This document shows, in pieces, positions 13,006-24,613 of a DNA stretch of 64,000 bases. The DNA lies in contig CP114490.1 in the NCBI GenBank assembly GCA_027186245.1, positions 4,541,001 to 4,605,000 of the forward strand, written 5' to 3'. Under the pieces are notes generated by a model. That model was not told the DNA's origin. It saw nothing but the letters and a program-made list of their open reading frames with translations, and searched no databases. How positions within the stretch are numbered: the stretch's first letter is position 1; every line of letters begins with the position of its first letter. The stretch comes from Coriaria nepalensis. Taxonomy: Eukaryota; Streptophyta; Magnoliopsida; Cucurbitales; Coriariaceae. Position numbers and translations under genes: made by a program.

Positions 13006-15917
13006 TCAGTTACCGGATGGAAAATCGTACTTCACCTGTCCAAGATAGAGACCACATGCTGGGGCCATAGGACTTGCAGCACTCACATTCTTCGCATCTA
13101 GGATTCTTTCAACTGAAACAAAAAGATTCTCCCAAGTGAACGAATGGGTCCATAGAAGAACTGGTATTAGATTTTTCTTCAATCTAAAACATATAAACAA
13201 AGATATAAGGAGAATAGAGGAGGAGCTACAGAGAGAGAAAACTTACCATCAGAAATTGTCATATTTCCAGTCCCAACAGATTTGAGAACACCTACAAGCA
13301 GTCTAACCTGAAATATTTCGTACAAATCTTTTTTTAACGATGAGTAAACCCCTTGTAACTGGGTCCAAATTTGGGTCTAAAATTTAATAGGAGGGGAGAA
13401 AATGAACCTGGTGGTAAAGAAACGAACGAGAACGAGCAGTGACTACAAAGCTACGGTGTCTTTTCCTGATGCCAAAACCAATATCTTGGGATGAAGAAGT
13501 GAAGTCTCCTATTAACCCACCAGTGAGAAAAGAGCTGCTAGACAAGTCAATATCACAATTTCCAGAGCTGCTATGGCAGTATTCCCCATTTGAATTGTTT
13601 TGTTTTCTTTCCGTAATTGTTGGGAAGTAAGGAGTTGGAGCTACCTCACATACATGGAGTTCATCTAGAGTTCTGATCGGTGATTTTGCCTGTAGGTTAG
13701 AGAATATTTAATAAATTTTAGAACATTACAGACTGAGAAAAAATCGGAAAAAGATAATGAAAACATACAAGAGAAAATGAATCTGTAAGTGGGTTCATTT
13801 CAGCAGAATGTGATATAAGGTACGAAATATACTTTCCTTTCATTTGGGATTTGGAAAATTTTCAAGTCCGAATTTAATCAAATAGAGGTTTCATTTCTCT
13901 AAAACAGACAGACTTGAGAAGATTTGGGGAATAAATGCATCTTGTTTCAAATGTCACGACTGTTAAGAGAGTATTAAAATGCATTGTAAAATGAAAGAGG
14001 AAGGGAAGTTAAATTAATGAACGCTTGAAAGAATAAATGATTTTGTCCAACAAACAGAGATCACAGTTTAAAATGCCATAGCTATTATGAAGTATTAATC
14101 AGTTGAAAATGATATGTATACATACACACACACACATGTATACATACATATATATATATACATAGAGAGAGAGAGTGGGTGAGAATATTGCAGATGACCT
14201 GACAACCGGCTGCTCTGAAGGAACTAAAATCATGATGTCCAACTAGTACTTTGCATGCATTCTGCATTAAGAACGTTTTCTTAGGATACAATGAACCAAA
14301 AAGATAATAATAATAATAACACAAGAAAATTACACCATATAGAATATGTTAATTTGACCTGCATTGCCTGTAAATCAAGCTCCTCAGGTACGTTCCATGC
14401 TCGATCTTTGTCAAAAGTTGACAAAGGTTCTGGCCCGGAGAGCAGGCGGTAGAAGTATCTGAACAAAATTTTAAATAAAAAAAATATAGTGCATATATAT
14501 GTAATGTGCTAACTGGCAACACAAACAGTTTCATAACTTAGATTCAGATTGACACAAGTTCAAATTCGTGAGTACCTACGTGCGCTCTTGAGCTTTATAT
14601 CTGGCATGAAAATCAGCTGGAACAGATCGGACATCAATAACCGATATATCACCTTCATTCTTCTGGAAAATAAAATCAAACTAAAGAGGTCTTAACCAAG
14701 CAGGATTTCAAATGATGCAAAACAAGGGGAAAAAAAGGTCATTGAGGAAACCAAACCTGTAAGAAATGGTTCACGGCTCTTCTGACTACTGTGGGCTCAT
14801 GATGTGGTAACTGCATTTTTTGATAAGAGATAAAACCAATATTCAGTTATGGAAAGTCGATCAACGCGTTGCAGCTAACATGAAAATTATTTTTTTATAA
14901 TTAACCAACAAAATATTTCATTGTGCAGTTGTGAACTTATGGTTATGTGGAGTTTGTAAGAGAATCAGGGGCTGGCAAAAATAAACAGAACTTTTTTTTG
15001 GGCGGGGTGTCTTTCACTTTGTTTGTAAATGTCCTTTATTTTCGAGGTTAACTATTAAGAATTATAGAAGACTTTCAAGTTATCAATGTCAATTATCTAC
15101 GGACCTCAGGTTAACTCCATTCAATACTTCATTTATGAATAAGAAAAAACCCGGGCTTAGAGATATACCACTTCTCCTGGCTTCCTTTTGCTTATGCGTT
15201 CAATATCCACATGAAAAACATTGGATAAGGCATGAACTCCAGCATCCTACAATTACACAAGAAAATTCATATTATAAGGAGAAAAAAAATTAATAATAAA
15301 ATAAAGGAAATAGAAAGTTGCTTTAAAAAGTATCCAGAAAGTTGAAGTTCCAATCTTTATTCTATTCAATTAAACTGAACTCCATCATTAATGGTAGCCA
15401 GTACGAACCAATCTTACTAGCTAAGAATATGTTACTACGTAGGACGCAGATGTTAGTGATTAATTAGCACAAAGATGAAACTTACAGTCCTGCTTGAGCA
15501 AGCAACTGAAACCGGTTGGCCAATGAATTTGAGAAAAGCCTCCTAGATGAATCATACAATACAGAATTCAGCAAGATATTCAACGAAAGAGACCAGCATT
15601 CTTCTTAAGCAGCCAAACAAAATCAAGAGCATTTCTTCGAAACAAAGAATGCCAAGTACCTCTAGAACGCCAACCACCGTGCGAAAATTGGATGCCTGCT
15701 TCTGAGAACCAGAGAACCGAGTCCCGATATATTCAATCGCGACCAGGTATCGTTGCATTCTAGGGTTCGGGCCCATAGTTTCTTCTTTTTGCTGCTGCTG
15801 CTCTTCTTCCTCTTCGCCTTCGCAGAAATCTTCTTCTTCAGTGGTTTTCGCAACCATGAAAGAACTCTGAGGAGATAGCTGGAAGGTACTCTCTAACGTG
15901 TGCTTGGATTCCGTCAT
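13006..15917 (-). CDS. TruA-type tRNA pseudouridine synthase
   Basis: Ten exons join in frame to 380 aa: 15917-15660, 15542-15486, 15246-15169, 14810-14757, 14662-14580, 14458-14359, 14261-14199, 13689-13408, 13307-13247 and 13112-13006. The first 54 residues are acidic/Gln-rich low complexity. Then YLVAIEYIGTRFSGSQKQ matches the TruA N-terminal strand. SSRTDAGVHALSNVFHVD is the active-site loop with catalytic Asp106. KAQERTYFYRLL, GHHDFSSFRAAGCQ and FVVTARSRSFLYHQVRLLVGVL are the remaining TruA signatures. TruA enzymes convert uridines 38-40 of the tRNA anticodon arm to pseudouridine. No clear organelle-targeting peptide is seen, so the compartment is open. An insert of about 45 residues between CEVAPTPYFP and the C-terminal RSFLYHQ motif is Ser/Asn rich, a common eukaryotic extension. 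All introns are GT-AG. Confidence 0.95.
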
Positions 15918-16843
15918 TTGATTTTCCCTCTCAGTTTCTCAGATTCCAAACGGGTCGTCCAGATCGGAAATGAAAGCAGTTCGCGGGTTCAGGGTTTAAG
16001 GCTTTTGCTATTGTTTGGGTGCGCGTTTACGTTGTTCCGAATAAGCTAAATTGAGTTTCTGGCAATTCCTTAACCGAATTTAGTGTTTAGAGGACAAATT
16101 GTAATTTTGAAATTGCTTATTTTTTAAGATTTTTTTTTTTAAAAGAAAAAAAATAAATGTTGCTGTAGATCATATCCATATAAGAAAATTTTAAGCTAAT
16201 TTCTCTTTTGTTATCCCAAATAGAGCTACGGAGTTAATTTTTCTTTCTAAAAGCCGAAATTTATATATGTTTTATATAAAGGAAAGAGAAATTAGCGTTC
16301 GATATTATAAGTTATAATTATAAATATTAATTTTATATATTATATTAATTATTAAGTAATAATATATTATTGAAGTTAAATTTTCTTTCTAAGGCTGAAA
16401 TGTATATATGTTTTATATAAAGGAAAGAGAAATTAGTGTTCCATATTATAAGTTATAATTATAAATATTAATTTTATATATTATATTAATTATTAAGTAA
16501 TAACCATTATATTAATATATTATTGATATTAGGAAATTCATCTATACAACTTAAAAATTATTCAAGTTTATATATTTTTTGTGGAATTTATTTAAGAAAA
16601 GATATAATTATGAATGTGAGCATCTAAGAAAGTTAAAGTAACTTTCACACTATAAGATAAAAAATATATATATATATATATCTTGAAGAAATTAATCTGA
16701 CTTCTAAATAAGTGAAATGATTAAAACTAATATAAGTTCTAATTTCTTTTCGATGTATATAATGAAAAATGAATTTAATTAAGTACAACCAAATTAATGA
16801 AAATAAATATCTACAAAATTAAAGTTTAAAAATAGATAAATAA
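15918..16843. other. AT-rich intergenic region with 142-bp tandem duplication
   Basis: The first part is the promoter side of the pseudouridine synthase gene. A 142-bp unit is present twice (16233-16374 and 16375-about 16525) with scattered differences. The sequence up to 16843 is A/T rich and ends where the retroelement LTR appears to begin. Confidence 0.6.
16233..16525. repeat. Tandem duplication, 142-bp period
   Basis: Copy 1 starts at 16233 (GTTAATTTTTCTTTCTAA) and copy 2 at 16375 (GTTAAATTTTCTTTCTAA). Both continue through TATATATGTTTTATATAAAG and TAAGTTATAATTATAAATAT. They differ at a few sites, so the duplication is not very recent. Confidence 0.9.
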
Positions 16844-19051
16844 TGTGAGCGACCAATTTTTTTAAAAATAAAATAAAAATAAAAGTTAAAAATCAGAAGT
16901 TAGTTGAAAAAGTCAAGAGGGTTAAATAATAATAATAATAATAACTTATATTTTCATTTTTCCTATTTACGTGCAAATGGGCCGAGGGGATAATGAGTTT
17001 AAATTTTTTAAATTATACTTTAACCCCAAAAAGTTTCCTTATCTCTCACCCTCCCTCAATACCTTATCTTCTTCTCTCTCTTAATCCCTTCAATCTTTGA
17101 TTTTGTGGTTAATAACCTAAATCCATGACAGCTTCTTCAACTTATGATCTCACTTAGCTAAGTTCTTCTCTTGGTTGGAGAGGATTTGATCAATTCCTCT
17201 TCTATCTCATAATTTGAGGTAAAAACCATAATCCTTAAATTTCAAATTTTCTCTTTTTGACTTAAATAGAGGTGATTATTGATATTATTATGGCTTAATA
17301 ATGTTAGGATTATGATGGGAAGTGGATGATTTGAGTGATTTGAAATAATTAAGATTTGAAGAAGTTGGGATTAAGCTTAAAAGATGATGATTATGATGAA
17401 GATAATAATTTGGGTGTGGATTGAACCCGGTTTGTTAGAAAATGAGAATTTGGAGATTTGGAACTAAATTGAAATTGATCAAGTTGTTTTCGGAATTAAT
17501 TGCGGAAATATTATAACATATTACTTAAATAAAGTCATATTTACCTTAATTGTTTGAAGTTGGATTGAGTTTTATAGTAGTTTAGATACATGCTAGTTAG
17601 TATCAATTGGTAAAAGAATGTGTGACTAGTCTTTCATATAGCTTACTATTTATTTATATTTGGGTATAGAATTATTGATTCCTTATTCCCAAAAATAAGT
17701 CTATCGGGGACCTTTCTACCTAAATCTTCTTGAGACGGTTTGTTGCAATCTTTTGGTGTATCGCACTATAAGTAAATATTACATGATTACATAAAATATT
17801 TCAAATACATAGTTACATGAAGTATTTCAAATACATAGTTACATAAAGTATTTCAAATCCTTCATGCATGATAAATTGTTTCATGAGAATTAATTGACTG
17901 AATATGGTTGTTTATGATTTGCTCGTTGGATATAAGTGATTGGAATAGATGGTTCGTCATATTAAATATTTTATAAAAAATTTGGTTTTATAAAGGTTAT
18001 TTGAAAATGCATGTATTAAGCGGGACAAGTGTATAGGAAATTAAGTTGCATAAAAATGTTTAAATATAGTTTGTATCACAAGTCATATATGTGAGATTAT
18101 TGGCAAATGCATGACTAAAATGAAGTAATTGATACATTTATGCGTATAGACTTAATTGAAATATGAATATGGGCATTGTCTGATTGTTTGACAAGTTGTC
18201 AAGATAATTGTAGCTATCAACAGTGTTGGATAGCCTTGGTGCACCTTGATCTGTTAGAAATATGGTGTGTGTAGAGCCATACAGAGATATTATTATTATT
18301 ATTATCGTATAAGGCATAATAATGTATAACTCTAACGACTTGTGTTATGATGATGCGATTTGCTAATGTGCTCCTGGTATGAATCTGATATGGCTTATTA
18401 AATGATTGATATGTTTGATTTATGTCATGGGGTTTGACATTGGTATAATGGTTGATGACATTGAATTCTTGATTTAGTAATATGATTTTTCTTATGGTAA
18501 AGATGGCATATGAGGTTAGGATTTTGATAATCATCTATTTTATGGTCATACATATTTTTAACAAGAGACTTATGTGGAAAAATAACTATGTAATATTTAT
18601 TTACTAAGTTTTGACTCATTTGTTTTCTTTAAATTTTTCCTTCCTCTAGAAAGTTGATAGTGCTCAGTTTGGCACTCGAGATACCTCACTTGGGAGTTGG
18701 TACTTTCCTTTTTTGTGTTGACCACTCCTTGTTAGGTTGCTAGACTTTTGATTCTTTTGTGGCCACTTTTGAAATGTAAATAAGGCTCATGTGGCCTAAT
18801 AGGTCATTTCGTTGAACATATTCAACTTGTACAAAAACATTAGTTACTTATTGGAAGGTGTTATATAACATTTAGTCGATTTTATTTTTTAAAATTACCT
18901 AAGTGAACGTATGTATATCTATGTGTGTGTATATATATATATGTATATGTATGTATTATTAAGTTTACCGATTTACACTTAAAGGTTTGCGTGGTCCTAT
19001 AAATTAGCTTATAAGGCCATGTATAGGTCATGTTAGATTTGGGTCGTGACA
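16844..19051 (+). mobile_element. Probable 5' LTR of a Tekay/Del-like Ty3/gypsy element
   Basis: The right edge is set by ...GGGTCGTGACA (ending CA at 19051), followed after four bases by a primer binding site. The left edge is proposed at 16844, where TGTGAGCGACCAATTTTTTT resembles the TGTxACGACC starts of long Tekay-type LTRs. That gives an LTR of about 2.2 kb. It contains an internal 26-bp tandem repeat (17787-17860). No matching 3' LTR is recognisable downstream, so the left edge rests on similarity only. Confidence 0.5.
17787..17860. repeat. 26-bp tandem repeat, about 2.9 copies
   Basis: Units starting TTACATAAAATATTTCAAAT occur at 17787, 17813 and 17839, with one or two substitutions each, inside the proposed LTR. 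Confidence 0.9.
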
Positions 19052-19055
19052 AACT

Positions 19056-19067
19056 TGGTATCAAAGC
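19056..19067 (+). other. Retroelement primer binding site (initiator tRNA-Met type)
   Basis: TGGTATCAAAGC matches the plant retrotransposon site TGGTATCAGAGC, complementary to the 3' end of initiator tRNA-Met, with one difference. It sits four bases after the proposed LTR end. Confidence 0.7.
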
Positions 19068-19283
19068 TTAGGCTTTAGGTCTAAAATCATATATCAACGG
19101 AGCAAGGTATTGGGTAGTATCTTGGTTGTTATATGTACCCATGCATATTTACAATTGAAATACTACTCGATTCTTGATAAGTTATTTAATGTCTAGTCTT
19201 TTTGAAATTTTATTGCCATCACTTGTCATTCCTTTTTGTTCTAATGTATCTTTAATGTTCAAAGTATTGTTTATTTAGGTAAT

Positions 19284-20920
19284 ATGGCTCCTTGGATGAG
19301 GGGAGGATTAAGGCAAGGAAATAATGTACCTGATGAGATTTCTACTACGTCTCAATTAGATGTTCATGTATGGGGAATAAGGGGAATGCTAACGGGTATA
19401 CCGGGATACGACATTAGTGTGGGTGAAAGGGTTAAAGGACCACCTAGAGAAGGAATTCAACGACAACCTATTATGTCGAGGGTACAAAAAGGTAAGAACG
19501 AGCCTTATGTGTTTATCTCTGAGTTTCTGAAGGTAAAACCTCCTATGTTAATGGTTTCTAATCCTACAGAAGAACCCCTATGATTTCTAGAGAGCTCGAC
19601 TAAGGCTTGTAAGGCAGTGAGGTGTTCTGATACCCGATCTATTGAGTTGGTTGCTTAAATGTTAGAGGACATGACATAAGATTGGTACACAACCTTTCTA
19701 TAGAATAAGCAACTGGGATCTACGAAACTGACTTAGAATGAATTTCATGATGCTTTCATGGCAAAGTTTCTTCCTAGCAATAAAAGAGATAAATTAGCTA
19801 TGAAATTTGAAGTAGTAAATAATTGGCCAAAACCGACTCCGATAGTAGAAACTTATAGCTTTTTGGGGTTGGCAGATTACTATCGACGCTTTATCAAGGA
19901 TTTCTCATGGTTTTCCTCTCCATTGACTAAGTTAACTTAGAAGGGTGTGAAGTTTCAATGGTCATAAGCTTGTGAAGTGAGTTTCAGAAACTGAAGACTT
20001 GTTTAACAACCGCACTTATTCTAATATTACCTTTGGGATCTGAAGGCTACACTGTTTATTGCGATTCTTCGAGAATAGGTTTGGGTTATGTTCTGATGCA
20101 AAATGGTTGAATTATTGCTTATGTTTCTTATCAACTTAAGAAGCATGAATAAAAACTATCTTACTCATAATCTTGAAATGGTGGCAGTAGGTGTTCGCAC
20201 TAAGGATTTAGAGGCACTATTTGTATGGAGAAACCATCGAGATATATACCAATCATAAAAGCCTGAAATATATTTTCAAGCAAAGGAAACGTAATCTTCG
20301 GCAACGTTGTTGGATGGAGTTGCTTAAGGACTATGATTATACTATCTTATATTATCTTAGAAAAGTCAATGTGGTGGTTGATGCTCTGAGCAGGACGTCA
20401 GTTGAGAGTTTAGCTCACATCTCATTAGACATTGACGTCGAGAGTTTAGCTCACATCTGATTAGAAATGATGCTTTTGATTATCGAAATTCACCAACTTG
20501 AAAGTAATGAAGTTTGTTTCGAAATTTACTAAAGTATGACATTTTTAGCTCACATTTGGATATGTCTAACCTTATTAAACCATATGTGAGAAGCTCAATC
20601 AAAGGATAAAAAGTTAAGTAGGATGACTAGAGATGGTCAAAGGGAAACGACTTCAGATTTTGTAATTAGGGAAGATGATATTCTCCGCTTAGGTCAACGC
20701 ATTTTCCTAATGTAGATAGCCTTAGGAGAGAAATTTGAGAAGAATCTCATCTTACTGCTTATTCCATTCATCCAGGGTCAACGAAAATGTATCATGACCA
20801 AAGATAAATCTACTGATGGGAAGGTATGAAGAAAGATGTTGCTGACTTTATCTCTAGGTGTTTGAATTGTCACAGGTCAATAAAGAACATCAGAAACCAG
20901 CGAGAATGCACTAAAGCCTC
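19284..20920 (+). pseudogene. Ty3/gypsy (Tekay/Del-like) gag-pol remnant with internal deletion
   Basis: Coding remnants lie in order on the plus strand but are broken by stops and shifts. Gag comes first: 19284-19583, then a stop-containing continuation with LEDMT...DWYTTFL and FHDAFMAKFLPSNKRDK. Near 19810-19820 gag runs straight into the reverse-transcriptase thumb (NNWPKPTPIVETYSFLGLADYYRRF), so the rest of gag, the protease and most of RT are missing. RNase H follows: YGETIEIYTNHKSLKYIF, then RQRCWMELLKDYDYTILYYLRKVNVVVDALSR at 20221-20400. Decayed integrase zinc-binding sequence runs to about 20920. The YGETxEIYTxHKSLKYIF motif is typical of chromovirus Tekay/Del elements. The element stops where a second element is inserted. 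It is defective. Confidence 0.88.
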
Positions 20921-21027
20921 TAAGTGTCATAACGGAAATAGGAACATAAAAGCCTATTTAAATTTAATAATTTTTTAAGTTGTGCATCGACAAATTTTCC
21001 CGATGTAGATTAAGGTATATTCAATAT

Positions 21028-21715
21028 ATGATAAATAAAATGTGCATTAAATTAAAAGTAATATAAATTAAAGTGCATAAAGTAAATGTGCATTAAATTG
21101 AAGAGCATAAATTAAATGAGATATTAAATTAATGACATAAAAATAAATAAGGCATTGTATTAAATAACTATATGTACCGTAACGGAAATAAATCTGAGTT
21201 GATTACAGAGCGAGAGAAACATGATAGAATGCTTATCGGGTACATTGGATTTAGACACTAAATCTACTGAACGATGAAAAAAAACGACGATTGATAAGCT
21301 ATTTGTGGACGGTGAGGGTTTCGAGTATCATAAATACTCGGTGAATCACGTAAGCAAAGTGCCTACGGAGAGATAAAAAATTCATTGAGGGATTGCTTCA
21401 AGGCTTTAGGTCGAGAGAGTGGTATTGCACCTTTGAGATGGTTATTATGTTGTTATTTTGTATGTTTTTGGCCTTGATAGAGTTTCCTATTTATAGGTAC
21501 GGAGTGACTTGGTTGGAAAACAACTCAAAATTATTAGTAAAAACCTTTTGAGTTCAAATTTTACCTTTTGGTACTTCAAAAATTGCTTTTTTGGTGTTAG
21601 ATTCCTTGAATTAGTCCACCAAAATTCTTATTTTGTGAACAAACTCTCAAATTTTCTTTAAAACCCTTAGAATTGGTATAAAAAAAAATCTCCTAATTTG
21701 TGAGTCTCAATCAAC
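21028..21715 (-). repeat. Left LTR copy of nested element
   Basis: This is near-parallel to 22813-23510. Both hold the ATGTGCATTAAATTAAAAGTA block, AAGAGCATAAATTAAATGAG, GTGAATCACGTAAG, and the TCTCCTAATTTGTGAGT block. Sequence divergence is visible by eye throughout, so the insertion is old. Confidence 0.85.
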
Positions 21716-21719
21716 TAAT

Positions 21720-22143
21720 ACATCGGCCACCAACATCAAATATTCATCATTAAGGGTTTTTAGATTTAATTGTCAGAAATCTATGCATATCCTCAGTTTA
21801 TTCTTTTTTACGATGGGTACGATGTTGGACATCCACTTAGAGTACCTTGAAGTTTGGATGAAGCCAACCTTATGCAACCATTCCACTTCCTCTTTGAATT
21901 TCAAGGTCACCTAGTAGACATTCGCCGAGGTGGCTACTGGAAAGATATGTACCTAATTTGAATCGACAATTGCTGCTCAACCAATGACCAATCAAGGCAG
22001 GACATTTTATGATAATTCCAAGCAAAACAATCAAAACAAACCGATAACAATTGTATCATTTTAGATTGCATTTGTACAAGCACAACGCTACTAAAAAAAA
22101 TAGGCTGACGATTTTCGGTCAACCCTAGATTTATTTCTATCAT
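21720..22143 (-). pseudogene. Reverse transcriptase 5' remnant of nested gypsy element
   Basis: Minus-strand reading gives CFAWNYHKMSCLDWSLVEQQ, the FAWxYxEMPGL linker before gypsy RT. After a short broken stretch it gives KEEVEWLHKVGFIQTSRYSKW, SNIVPIVKKN and LRICIDF, then DEYLMLVADVLVD. This is the start of RT in Tat/Ogre- or Athila-like elements. The frame carries stops. RT ends abruptly at the left LTR, before the catalytic YxDD region. Confidence 0.8.
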
Positions 22144-22331
22144 GGATCATTTAACCTAATTGGGGTGAGGTCTAATTGATCCATAGTTAGTCCTTCATCT
22201 GATTCTCCAATTCGATCATTGAGGTATTCCTCCATTTGCTAGGTTAAATATTTCTTTTCAACGGCTGCTTTGGCGACCACAAAGTCTGACCATTGGTCAT
22301 GGCTTATAATGATACCTCTTTGATTATTAGT

Positions 22332-22800
22332 TCAACTGGATTTAGCTAAAACATAATCTAGCCAAATCGGGCAGGGTGTTAGTGCTTGGTTGGCCGACTT
22401 ATCGTCGGCTGATTTGGACGTTGTCTTAGATGTTAAGGTGACACCGACTGCTTTTCCATTCATCTTCACTACTTTGATAAGGCTAAAATTCTCGTTATGA
22501 AAAGTGGCTTCTACTGTGTGCGAAGTGGCTGCAAAGGGTTTTTCTTCGTCATTAACTATCTCAACTTTGTCCCCATTCCAAATTATGAAAGCTTTGTGTA
22601 GGGAAGATGGTATGCAAGAATTGGAGTGAATCCAATCTCTTCTAAGTAATGCATTATAAAAAGTGATCATATCAACTACAAAGAATGTAGCCAAGGATAA
22701 CTTTGTTCATACTGTCATCTCCAAAGGCATGATGCCTCATACTTTTGATAAGCCGTCGGTAAAATCACTAACGGTCACTTTTTTTCTCTCAATAGATTCG
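22332..22800 (-). pseudogene. Gag-pol protease-region remnant of nested gypsy element
   Basis: Minus-strand translation contains ATFFVVDMITFYNALLRRDW and IHSNSCIPSSLHKAFIIWNGD, the xYNxLLGRDWIH and CxPSSLHQxLxFWNGD signatures of the aspartic-protease region in large plant gypsy elements. Upstream on the same strand ERKKVTVSDFTDG, followed by an in-frame stop before GIMPLEM, extends the match to about 22800, where it meets LTR sequence. Gag is absent. Confidence 0.8.
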
Positions 22801-22812
22801 AGAAAAATGGAC

Positions 22813-23510
22813 GATAGATAAAAATGTGCATTAAATTAAAAGTACTTTAAATTAAAGTGCATAAATTAAATGTGCTTTAAATTAAAGAGCATAAATTAAA
22901 TGAGACATTAAATTAAAGACATAAAATAAATGAGACATTGTATTAAAATAACGACATATACCGTAATGGAAATAGATTTAACTTGATTATAGAGTGAAAG
23001 AAGCATGATGGAATGCTTAATGGGTTATACTAGATTTAGATACTAAATCTAATGATGAATAAAACGACGAAAGCTAAGCTATTTGTGGATGATGGGGGGT
23101 TTCAAGTATCAAGAATATTTAGTGAATCACGTAAGTAGAGTGCCTACAGAGCGATAAAAAATTCATTTAAGGATTGCCTCAAGCTTTGGTTAAGAGAGTG
23201 GTCTTGCACCTTTGTGGTTGTTGTGCTGTTGTATTGTGTTATGTTGTGTGTTTTTGGCCTTAATGGAGCCTTTTATTTATAGGCACAGAATGACTTGAGC
23301 GGTAAGCAACTCGAATTTGTCGGACAAAACCTTTTTGATTCAGATTTTTGTAATTTAGTTTTTTTAAAATTGCTTGTTTGGTGTTGGATCCCTTAAATTA
23401 GTAGGCCAAAACTCTTCATTTACGAACATACCCTCGAATTTGCTTAAAAATCTTGAGAATTGGTCAAAGATCTCTCCTAATTTGTGAGTTAATCATTCAA
23501 TTTTGCTGGA
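22813..23510 (-). repeat. Right LTR copy of nested element
   Basis: This is the direct-repeat partner of 21028-21715. It continues to the right into sequence with several copies of GTCGGxCGAC-like motifs (23580-23720) that are absent from the left copy and probably belong to the outer part of the LTR. Confidence 0.8.
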
Positions 23511-23950
23511 AACCCCGTAAATTTGACAAAAGTTTCATCCAAATCTACATAAATACCCTTAAAATCAGCCCAAAAATGAAAGAAAGTCGGTCGTGCGGCC
23601 AAATAGTTTGACCGACTTATAAGCATAGGCAGATAAGAGTCGGTCGACAAGTCATCCAAGTCGGCCGACTTTGGCTAGCCACACGCCTTCCTCAGTTGGC
23701 CGGTTGGCAAATTCAGTCAGTCGCTTGGTCAATTGACCCAGTTAGCCAATTGGCTAAATGATTCGAGAATTGGATGAAATTTAGCCAATTCTAACCTATT
23801 TCATTTTTTTCTCAAATGATTTTATTTTTTAGATTTTTAAAATTTTTTTCACATCATTTCATATTTACTAAAATAATAATTTTGACATAGATGTGAAGCA
23901 ATCACCTCAAATTTATAAAGTATATCTCTAATTTATTTTGGGGTTGAGGC

Positions 23951-24613
23951 AAGAAATGACATGATGAACCATTTTGTTCCCCACTGGCCTTATTCACTTG
24001 CGAGTTGTGGTTATTTTGAATCCAAAGCTAGTTAGTATTTTTTTGTTTCCCCCAAAATGTATTAAAGTATCGTGGTTGATTGAATATCAAGGGCTTAGGG
24101 GAAAAGTGTTACTTGGTTACAGCCGTGAGAGCGGTACAAAATCGAAGCAATCTCTAGAGAATTATTTTCGGTCACTAATATGGTACAATAATTGATCCGA
24201 ATACCCAAAAATTTCTTTATAACATAATAATAATAATAATGAATAATAATAAGAAAATCCATTAATCAATAAATTTGAAGGTAAAAAAACTAAAATATAG
24301 ACACAGAGAGAGCTTTTAATAAACATGTACATGTAGAAGATGATGTTATGATACAAAACTAAGGTAGAGCTTGCATGACTGTATTTATATTAGCCTTTTG
24401 CATGCTCTCTCTCTCTCTCTCTCTCTCTAATTAACAACTAACACAGTAAGTACACCCTTTCCCATTATTAAAAATTCCTAGTTAACTCCAATTTCCTCAC
24501 GCTATTTCATTCCCTAACAATGACTACCTATCCTTCACTCTAAACTGATCAAACCCAACCAAGAAACAAAAAACAAAATCAAACCCATTAAAAAAAAAAA
24601 AACCAAAATTCAT
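23951..24613. other. Intergenic and 3' flank of receptor kinase gene
   Basis: No gene is supported. It includes a CT microsatellite (about 24401-24428) and an AAT run near 24225. The part near 24613 is probably the 3' UTR of the receptor-kinase gene. Confidence 0.5.

Larger units (their letters stand above)
20921..23950 (-). mobile_element. Nested, heavily deleted Ty3/gypsy element on the opposite strand
   Basis: Two long direct repeats (about 21028-21715 and 22813-23510) flank minus-strand pol remnants, so they are the two LTRs of one element inserted into the Tekay-like integrase region. Each LTR is incomplete at its inner side: the right copy loses its inner end at about 22813 and the left copy at about 21716. 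This leaves pol fused directly to LTR sequence on both sides. The outer limits (about 20921 and about 23950) are approximate, and no target-site duplication could be confirmed. Confidence 0.65.

Noticed and set aside
23974..24195. 73-aa plus-strand frame next to the nested retroelement
   Set aside because: No retroelement or host motif could be recognised; it may be decayed element sequence but this cannot be supported.
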